Positions 30,993-36,217 of a stretch of DNA of 36,217 nt are shown piece by piece. This DNA comes from SIG607 sp045586405. GTDB taxonomy: Bacteria; Bacillota; Clostridia; Oscillospirales; Acutalibacteraceae. Position 1 is the stretch's first letter; each line of letters starts with the position of its first letter. Location of the stretch: NCBI GenBank assembly GCA_045586405.1, contig JAZNAG010000019.1, positions 1 through 36,217 on the forward strand. The letters are read 5' to 3'. Position numbers and translations under genes: made by a program. Under the pieces are notes generated by a model. It worked only from the letters and a program-made list of their open reading frames with translations. It made no database searches and had not been told where the DNA came from.

Positions 30993-31237
30993 AAGTTTAA
31001 AAGCTGTGATATGGGAAACAGTAGTTTTATTTATCGCCCACAGGGAGTTTACCTCATAGACTGAAAGGGTAAACGGGAAAGAGCTTAAAATGAATTGCGC
31101 CCATTAGCTCTCTTGGGGAAATGCTTTGGCTAAGTATCCGAGAGCGTAAACCTGCGTTAAAGGTTAAGAGTTACAAAACGGAGTGGAACCGCGAAACTTT
31201 CGCCTCCGATACTGGTTTTCAGTATCGGAGGTTTTTT
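30993..31237 (+). promoter_or_regulatory. T-box riboswitch, specifier UGC (tRNA-Cys)
   Basis: A leader of about 245 bases. ATGGG near its start pairs with CCCAT after the specifier region, GAATTGCG, giving codon TGC (Cys) in the usual place. GTTTACC/GGTAAAC forms the upper stem I. The T-box is GGAGTGGAACCGCG (about 31180-31193). Its TGGA would pair with UCCA, the 3' end of a tRNA whose discriminator is U, as in tRNA-Cys. The terminator is 31203-31237. Uncharged tRNA-Cys should switch transcription on for cysE and cysS. Confidence 0.92.
31203..31237 (+). terminator. T-box regulated terminator
   Basis: CCTCCGATACTG pairs with CAGTATCGGAGG around GTTTT, followed by TTTTTT. It competes with the antiterminator formed by the T-box sequence. 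Confidence 0.92.
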
Positions 31238-31262
31238 ATTTTAATTTGAGGGGAAGATATAT

Positions 31263-31886
31263 TTGTTTGATCGAATAAGAGAAGATATCGCCGCTGTAAA
31301 AGAAAGGGATCCTGCGGCAAGAAGCAGTCTTGAAATTTTCTTTTTGTATCCCGGTGTAAAGGCGATACGTATGCACCGCCGCGCTCATTTTTTCTATAAA
31401 CACGGTATGCCTTTTTTAGCCCGTCTTATTTCCCAGAACTGCGCCAGAAAAACGGGTATAGAGATTCACCCCGGCGCTACTATTGGCAGACGGCTCGTTA
31501 TTGACCACGGAACAGGTATAGTAATAGGCGAAACGGCAGAAATCGGCGACGATGTTCTGATTTATCAGGGCGTAACCCTTGGCGGTACGGGTAAGGATAC
31601 GGGCAAACGCCACCCCACCATTGGCAATAATGTTATGATAAGCGCAGGTGCAAAGGTGCTTGGTCCCTTTAAGGTTGGCGATAATTCTCGAATAGCCGCA
31701 GGCGCTGTGGTGCTTGAAGAGGTACCGCCCGACTGTACCGTAGTGGGTGTTCCCGCAAGAATTGTAAGACGAAACGGCGAAAAGGTAAAACCTCTTGACC
31801 AGATTAACGTACCTGACCCCGTTGCGCAGGAAATCTGCCGTCTTGAAGAAAGAATAAGAGCCCTTGAGGAGAAAGGAATAAGATAA
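31263..31886 (+). CDS. cysE: serine O-acetyltransferase CysE
   Basis: A 207-residue enzyme that acetylates serine in the first step of cysteine synthesis. It starts at TTG 31263, with GAGGGG upstream and the usual MFDRIREDI N-terminus. The helical part is followed by left-handed beta-helix hexapeptides: IHPGATIGRRLVIDHGTGIVIGETAEIGDDVLIYQGVTLGGTGK, with the catalytic DH and the KRHPTIGNNV loop in place. The T-box upstream links its expression to charged tRNA-Cys, and cysS follows after one base. Confidence 0.97.
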   Translation: MFDRIREDIAAVKERDPAARSSLEIFFLYPGVKAIRMHRRAHFFYKHGMPFLARLISQNCARKTGIEIHPGATIGRRLVIDHGTGIVIGETAEIGDDVLIYQGVTLGGTGKDTGKRHPTIGNNVMISAGAKVLGPFKVGDNSRIAAGAVVLEEVPPDCTVVGVPARIVRRNGEKVKPLDQINVPDPVAQEICRLEERIRALEEKGIR

Positions 31887-31887
31887 T

Positions 31888-33267
31888 ATGAAAATTTTTA
31901 ATACCTTAACAAGAGAAAAGCAGGAGTTTATACCCATTGACGAAAATGAGGTGAAAATTTACGCCTGCGGTCCTACCGTATATAACTATATTCATATAGG
32001 CAACGCCCGTCCCCTTTGCGTTTTTGACGTATTAAGACGCTATCTTGAGTGGCGTGGTGTAAACGTAAAGTATGTTCAGAACTTTACCGATATTGACGAT
32101 AAGCTTATTAAAAAGGCAAACGAGGAGGGTATTACCGTTCCTGAGGTTGCTGAAAGATATATAAAGGAGTTCAGAACCGACTCTGACGGACTTAACGTAA
32201 AACCTGCAACCATTCATCCGAGAGCCACCGAAAATATTGATGAAATAATTTCTATCATTGAAACCCTTATAGAAAAAGGCTTTGCCTATGAAAGCGGCGG
32301 CGACGTATATTACAGAGCCAAAAAGTTTTCCGATTACGGCAAACTTTCTCATCAGCCTCTTGAAGACCTTGAAAGCGGCGCCAGAATTGCCGTTGGCGAA
32401 ATAAAAGAAGACCCTATGGACTTTTGTCTTTGGAAGGGCGCAAAACCGGGTGAGCCTTTCTGGGCTTCTCCCTGGGGTGACGGCAGACCGGGTTGGCATA
32501 TTGAGTGTTCGGCCATGTCCTGCAGATATCTTGGCAAGACAATAGACATTCACTGCGGCGGTCAGGACCTTATTTTCCCCCACCACGAAAACGAAATCGC
32601 GCAGAGTGAAGCCGCCAACGGTCAGGAATTTGCAAGATACTGGATGCACAACGGCTTTATAAACGTTGACAACAGAAAAATGAGTAAATCTCTCGGCAAT
32701 TTCTTTACCGTCAGAGATGTTGCCGAAAAGTACGGCTATGAGCCCATTCGTTATCTTATGATTTCTTCTCATTACAGAAGCCCCATAAACTATTCTATTG
32801 ATATTATTGAGCAGGGCAAAAGTGCTCTTGAGCGTCTTTACAACTGCCGTGACCGTATTGATTTTGCTCTTTCCCACGCTGAAGAGGGCGGCGAGGCGCC
32901 TGAGTTTATAGAGCAACATAAAAATGAGTTTATTACTGCTATGGAAGACGACCTTAACACCGCCGATGCACTTGCCGCTGTGTTTACTCTTGCAAAGGAT
33001 ATAAATATGGCTATTGATGCAGGCGCTAAGAAGGTTTCTCTTACCGCTATGGCAGAATCACTTGACGAGCTTACAGGCGTACTTGGTTTCCTTTATAACC
33101 GCAAAAAAGAAAATCTTGACAGCGAAATTGAGGAGCTTATAGCAAAGCGTACCGAGGCAAGAAAGGCAAGAAATTTTGCCGAGGCTGATGCAATAAGAGA
33201 TAAGCTTAAAGAAATGGGTATCATACTTGAGGATACTCCCCAGGGCGTAAAATGGACCAGAGCTTAA
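31888..33267 (+). CDS. cysS: cysteinyl-tRNA synthetase CysS
   Basis: A 459-residue class I synthetase. The zinc ligand and HIGH motif lie in YACGPTVYNYIHIGNARP, WHIECSAMS gives a second zinc Cys, HCGGQDLIFPHHENEIAQ is intact, and KMSKSLGNF is the KMSKS loop. The C-terminal helical anticodon region ends normally. It shares the T-box mRNA with cysE, which couples cysteine synthesis to charging. The end overlaps the next gene by 16 bases. Confidence 0.98.
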   Translation: MKIFNTLTREKQEFIPIDENEVKIYACGPTVYNYIHIGNARPLCVFDVLRRYLEWRGVNVKYVQNFTDIDDKLIKKANEEGITVPEVAERYIKEFRTDSDGLNVKPATIHPRATENIDEIISIIETLIEKGFAYESGGDVYYRAKKFSDYGKLSHQPLEDLESGARIAVGEIKEDPMDFCLWKGAKPGEPFWASPWGDGRPGWHIECSAMSCRYLGKTIDIHCGGQDLIFPHHENEIAQSEAANGQEFARYWMHNGFINVDNRKMSKSLGNFFTVRDVAEKYGYEPIRYLMISSHYRSPINYSIDIIEQGKSALERLYNCRDRIDFALSHAEEGGEAPEFIEQHKNEFITAMEDDLNTADALAAVFTLAKDINMAIDAGAKKVSLTAMAESLDELTGVLGFLYNRKKENLDSEIEELIAKRTEARKARNFAEADAIRDKLKEMGIILEDTPQGVKWTRA

Positions 33268-33992
33268 AAATCAAAAAGGAGCCTCTTGACAGAAAAGGGG
33301 CTTTCCTTTATGTTTCAAAGCATCATGCTTTTGGTACCGACGCTCTGCTTTTGGCAGATTTTGCGGCTGCTAAAAGTAAAGACAGCTATGTTGACCTTGG
33401 TACAGGCTGCGGTATAATTCCCTTTGTGCTTTTAAGGGACCAAAAGGTGAAAAGCGCCATAGGTGTTGATATAAGCGAGGAAGCGGTATATTTAGCCGAA
33501 AAGACGGCGAAAGAGCGGGGACTTTCGGATAAATTTACCCTGTTTCTTGCCGATATAAAAGACTTGCCTAAAGAAATAGGAATGGGCTGTCACAGTCTTG
33601 TGACCTGTAATCCGCCATATTTCGAAAACGGCAAAGGGATTAAAAACCCCGATAAAACCGAACTGACAGCGCGGCACGAAACAGAGTGTAATCTTGACGA
33701 CGTGTTGTCGGCGGCTTTCAGACTGCTGAACACTACGGGCAGATTTTGTATGTGCCATACTCCAAGCAGACTGCCGGAAATACTGAAAAAAATGAGTGAG
33801 CATAAGTTAGAACCCAAAAGAATGAGGCTTGTTTGTCAGCGATTTGAAAAAAAGCCGTTTTTAGTTTTAATTGAGGGTAAAAAATGCTCAAAGCCGGGCA
33901 TAACAGTGTTACCGACACTTTCTCTTACAGAGTGTGAAGAGGAAATAAGAGCCATTTACGGCGATTATAAAGAGGGATACGAATTGTATTGA
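33252..33992 (+). CDS. TrmN6/YfiC-type tRNA1(Val) adenine-N6 methyltransferase
   Basis: A 246-residue Rossmann methyltransferase. SAM-binding YVDLGTGCGIIPFVLL (about 47-62), an acidic VDIS strand end and the NPPYFENG motif (about 119-126) define the adenine-N6 class. An N-terminal FLYVSKHHAFGTDALLLADFA segment is typical of TrmN6/YfiC. E. coli YfiC modifies A37 of tRNA1(Val); here the target is inferred. It overlaps cysS, so it is in the Cys T-box operon, probably by position rather than function. Confidence 0.85.
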   Translation: MDQSLKIKKEPLDRKGAFLYVSKHHAFGTDALLLADFAAAKSKDSYVDLGTGCGIIPFVLLRDQKVKSAIGVDISEEAVYLAEKTAKERGLSDKFTLFLADIKDLPKEIGMGCHSLVTCNPPYFENGKGIKNPDKTELTARHETECNLDDVLSAAFRLLNTTGRFCMCHTPSRLPEILKKMSEHKLEPKRMRLVCQRFEKKPFLVLIEGKKCSKPGITVLPTLSLTECEEEIRAIYGDYKEGYELY

Positions 33993-34017
33993 CTTTTTAT
34001 TCATAAAAATATATAAT
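33989..34017 (+). promoter_or_regulatory. promoter of greA-lysS
   Basis: TTGACT, 17 bases, TATAAT; the -35 overlaps the stop codon of the methyltransferase gene. Confidence 0.82.
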
Positions 34018-34061
34018 ACTAGAGTATATGTATATAAATAATTTGTTGAGGTGTGTTTATC

Positions 34062-34535
34062 ATGGCAAAAGCAATTAAACTTACCGACGAAGGTCTTAAA
34101 AAATTACAGGACGAACTTGAAACCTTAAAAACCGAAGGCAGAACTCAGATAGCTGAAAAAATCAAGGTTGCCAGAGGTTACGGTGATTTGTCCGAGAACA
34201 GCGAATATGACGAGGCAAAAAACGAACAGGCAAAAATCGAGGCAAGAATTATTGAGCTTGAGAGTATGCTTAAAAATGTTGAAATTATAGCAGAAAAGAA
34301 AAGCGCAACCAAAACCGTTACCGTAGGTTCAAAGGTAAAGGTTTTAGATATTGAATTTGATGAGGAAATGGAATTCCGTGTTGTAGGCAGTGCTGAGGCT
34401 GATCCTGCACAGGGCTTTATTTCCGATGAATCTCCCGTTGGTAAAGCGCTTCTCGGCAAAAAAGCCGGAGAAATTGTTAAGGCTGAAACCCCCGACGGCG
34501 AAATTGACTTTAAAATAGTAGCTATTTCAAAATAA
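34062..34535 (+). CDS. greA: transcription elongation factor GreA
   Basis: A 157-residue protein from ATG 34062, chosen because GAGGTG lies upstream and MAKAIKLTDEGLKKLQDEL is the normal N-terminus; a GTG three codons earlier lies within that site. The coiled coil (about 8-75) has ARGYGDLSENSEYDEAKNEQ, with the acidic DxSEN tip that cleaves backtracked RNA in RNA polymerase. The C-terminal FKBP-like part carries FISDESPVGKALLGKKAGE. lysS follows after 16 bases in the same transcript, a common clostridial order. Confidence 0.98.
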   Translation: MAKAIKLTDEGLKKLQDELETLKTEGRTQIAEKIKVARGYGDLSENSEYDEAKNEQAKIEARIIELESMLKNVEIIAEKKSATKTVTVGSKVKVLDIEFDEEMEFRVVGSAEADPAQGFISDESPVGKALLGKKAGEIVKAETPDGEIDFKIVAISK

Positions 34536-34551
34536 GAACGGTGAAGTAAAA

Positions 34552-36057
34552 ATGGCAGAAAATAATGTTGTAAATAACGAAGCAGCAGAGCAGGATTTAA
34601 GCGAAATCTTAAAGGTTCGCCGCGAAAAACTTGCAGCACTTAAAGAGCAGGGCAGTGATCCCTTTAAAATTACAAAGTATAATGTTACTCATAAATCCGG
34701 TGATATAAAGGCTGACTTTGAAGCTTATGAAGAAAAGCAGGTTAGTATTGCAGGCCGTATGATGAGCCGCAGAATTATGGGTAAGGCAAGTTTTTGCAAT
34801 ATTCAGGATGCCGGCGGTAACATTCAGCTTTATGTCAGCAAGAACGACTTGGGCGAAGACGAATATGCCGCTTTCAAAAAGCTGGATATCGGCGATATTG
34901 TTGGTGTAGAAGGTACTGTTTTTAAGACAAAAACAGGTGAAATTTCTATTCATACCACAAAACTTACTCTTCTTAGTAAATCTCTTTTACCCTTGCCTGA
35001 GAAATTCCACGGTCTTAAAGATACCGATACCCGTTTCCGTCAGAGGTATGTTGACCTTATTGTTAATCCTGATGTTAAGCGCAACTTTATTATCCGTTCA
35101 AAGTTTATAAAGTATATGCGTAAATACCTTGACGATATGGATTATATAGAGGTTGAAACCCCCGTACTTAATACTATCGTCGGCGGCGCATCTGCCCGTC
35201 CCTTTATTACCCACCATAATACACTGGATATCCCTATGTATATGCGAATAGCCACCGAGCTTCCCTTAAAGCGTCTTATTGTGGGCGGTATGGACAGGGT
35301 ATATGAAATAGGCAGAATTTTCCGCAACGAAGGTATGGACCCTAAACATAACCCCGAATTTACTACCGTTGAACTTTATCAGGCGTATGCCGATTTCCAC
35401 GATATGATGGATATTGCCGAGGGTATTATCTCGGGCGCCGCTAAGGAAATTCACGGAACATACGAGGTAGAGTGGCTTGGGGAGAAAATTGACCTTACTC
35501 CCGGTTGGCGCAGACTTACTATGGTTGATGCCGTTAAGGAATATGTAGGTATTGATTTTAACGCTATAACCGATGATATGGAAGCTGTTAAAGCAGCTGA
35601 AGCTATTGGTGTAGAACTTAGTGATACCGCTGATAAGACCTGGGGCAACGCTCTTTATGCCTGTTTTGACCAAAGGGTTGAAGAAAAACTTATTCAGCCT
35701 ACATTTATTACTATGTATCCTGTTGAGGTTTCTCCCTTAACCAAGGCTTCTCCTGAGGATCCCCGTCTTACCGAGAGATTTGAGCTCTTTATTTGCAGAA
35801 GCGAACTTGCCAACGCTTATTCCGAGCTTAACGATCCTATCGACCAGCGCCATCGCTTTGAAAAACAGCTTGAACTTCGTGAGCGCGGTGACGACGAGGC
35901 AGAGATGCTGGATGAAGATTTCCTCACCGCTCTTGAGTACGGTATGGCACCTACCGGCGGTATGGGTATAGGAATCGACAGAGCAGTAATGCTTCTCACA
36001 AATTCCGATACTATAAGAGAAGTAATCCTCTTCCCCACAATGAAACCGTTAGACTAA
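34552..36057 (+). CDS. lysS: lysyl-tRNA synthetase LysS (class II)
   Basis: A 501-residue enzyme. An OB-fold anticodon domain (about 60-150) precedes the class II core. Motif 2 is RIFRNEGMDPKHNPEFTTVELYQAY, and motif 3 is GMAPTGGMGIGIDRAVMLL, with the usual lysine-pocket residues nearby. The end TLFPTMKPLD-like (VILFPTMKPLD) is characteristic. It charges tRNA-Lys. AACGGTGAAG lies before the ATG. An IS element begins about 30 bases after the stop. Confidence 0.98.
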   Translation: MAENNVVNNEAAEQDLSEILKVRREKLAALKEQGSDPFKITKYNVTHKSGDIKADFEAYEEKQVSIAGRMMSRRIMGKASFCNIQDAGGNIQLYVSKNDLGEDEYAAFKKLDIGDIVGVEGTVFKTKTGEISIHTTKLTLLSKSLLPLPEKFHGLKDTDTRFRQRYVDLIVNPDVKRNFIIRSKFIKYMRKYLDDMDYIEVETPVLNTIVGGASARPFITHHNTLDIPMYMRIATELPLKRLIVGGMDRVYEIGRIFRNEGMDPKHNPEFTTVELYQAYADFHDMMDIAEGIISGAAKEIHGTYEVEWLGEKIDLTPGWRRLTMVDAVKEYVGIDFNAITDDMEAVKAAEAIGVELSDTADKTWGNALYACFDQRVEEKLIQPTFITMYPVEVSPLTKASPEDPRLTERFELFICRSELANAYSELNDPIDQRHRFEKQLELRERGDDEAEMLDEDFLTALEYGMAPTGGMGIGIDRAVMLLTNSDTIREVILFPTMKPLD

Positions 36058-36086
36058 AAATTAAAGGACTATGACCGAAAGTGATA

Positions 36087-36217
36087 TGCACCCCAAAAGT
36101 TAGACACTTTTGGAGGTGCATATTTTTATGGCAAAAAAGGGACAAATACAACGAAAATACTCGACTGAATTCAAAATAAGTGTTATAGTAGATATGCGAG
36201 AACACCATTTGAGTTAT
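36087..36217 (+). mobile_element. left end of an IS3-family (IS150-like) insertion sequence
   Basis: The terminal repeat TGCACCCCAAAAGTTAGAC begins near 36087 and matches the IS150-group end. ATGCACCCCAAAAGT and ACTTTTGGAGGTGCAT form a nearly perfect hairpin (36086-36121) just before the transposase start. The element runs past the window edge, so its right end and target duplication cannot be seen. Confidence 0.8.
36128..36217 (+). CDS. IS3-family transposase OrfA, N-terminal fragment
   Basis: Thirty residues are visible from ATG 36128 to the window edge: MAKKGQIQRKYSTEFKISVI and VDMREHHLSY. The KYSTEFK start is typical of the HTH part of IS3-type OrfA (IS150 group). TTTTGGAGG lies before the ATG within the terminal hairpin. 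The frame is open to the end of the window. Confidence 0.8.
   Translation, partial: MAKKGQIQRKYSTEFKISVIVDMREHHLSY

Noticed and set aside
32032..32919. 295-codon open frame antisense to cysS
   Set aside because: Fully inside an intact cysS; composition is that of a reverse-strand shadow with no recognisable domain.
1..36217. CRISPR array, prophage or recognised defence system
   Set aside because: No regularly spaced repeats, cas genes, phage structural genes or restriction genes were seen.

Overview
The window looks like a chromosomal segment of a low-to-mid GC, spore-forming Clostridia, most likely an Oscillospiraceae-type gut anaerobe. This rests on spoIIID, a SpoIIQ-like gene, a T-box leader, a CIRCE-controlled hrcA-grpE-dnaK-dnaJ operon, sigma-A promoters close to consensus with 17-bp spacers, AGGAGG-type ribosome binding sites and frequent GTG/TTG starts. 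The lineage is an inference; no rRNA gene is present to confirm it.

Layout. Bases 1-2700 look accessory: the 3' end of a LOG-family Rossmann protein, a SLOG (DUF1273-like) protein, a small XRE regulator, a membrane transglutaminase-like protein, and a gene-poor stretch holding a possible Rep fragment and hairpins. Bases 2728-4324 carry spoIIID behind a sigma-E-like promoter, a YfcE-type phosphoesterase, and a divergent cassette of three tiny overlapping genes I cannot name. From 4676 to 12735 come two lipoproteins, an LCP cell-wall ligase with rsmI, an AbrB-ABC exporter operon with a phased repeat operator candidate, a CofE-like ligase and a GH36 alpha-galactosidase. From 12943 to 14002 lie a short pyrophosphatase, an S23-type four-helix-bundle gene broken by one stop codon, a cluster of mini-hairpins, and a tRNA-Met/tRNA-Glu pair.

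From 14233 to 19152 runs a four-gene Gld-like ABC operon (ATPase, permease, GldG-like, DUF4340), then a SpoIIQ-like M23 protein, a DUF4091 protein, a MarR regulator with an obvious operator, and an EF-G paralogue with degenerate GTPase motifs. Two proteins of unknown function precede the heat-shock operon (26252-30956). The right end is housekeeping: a Cys T-box with cysE, cysS and a TrmN6-like methyltransferase, then greA-lysS. It ends in the left end of an IS3-family (IS150-like) element about 30 bp after lysS.

No CRISPR array, prophage or recognised defence system is visible. The most notable points are the single-nonsense S23 gene with its hairpin cluster, the four phased 9-bp repeats before the AbrB-ABC operon, the EF-G-like protein lacking catalytic His and NKxD, the three-gene mini-cassette, and the Gld-like operon. 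All functions come from reading motifs by eye; no database search was run.
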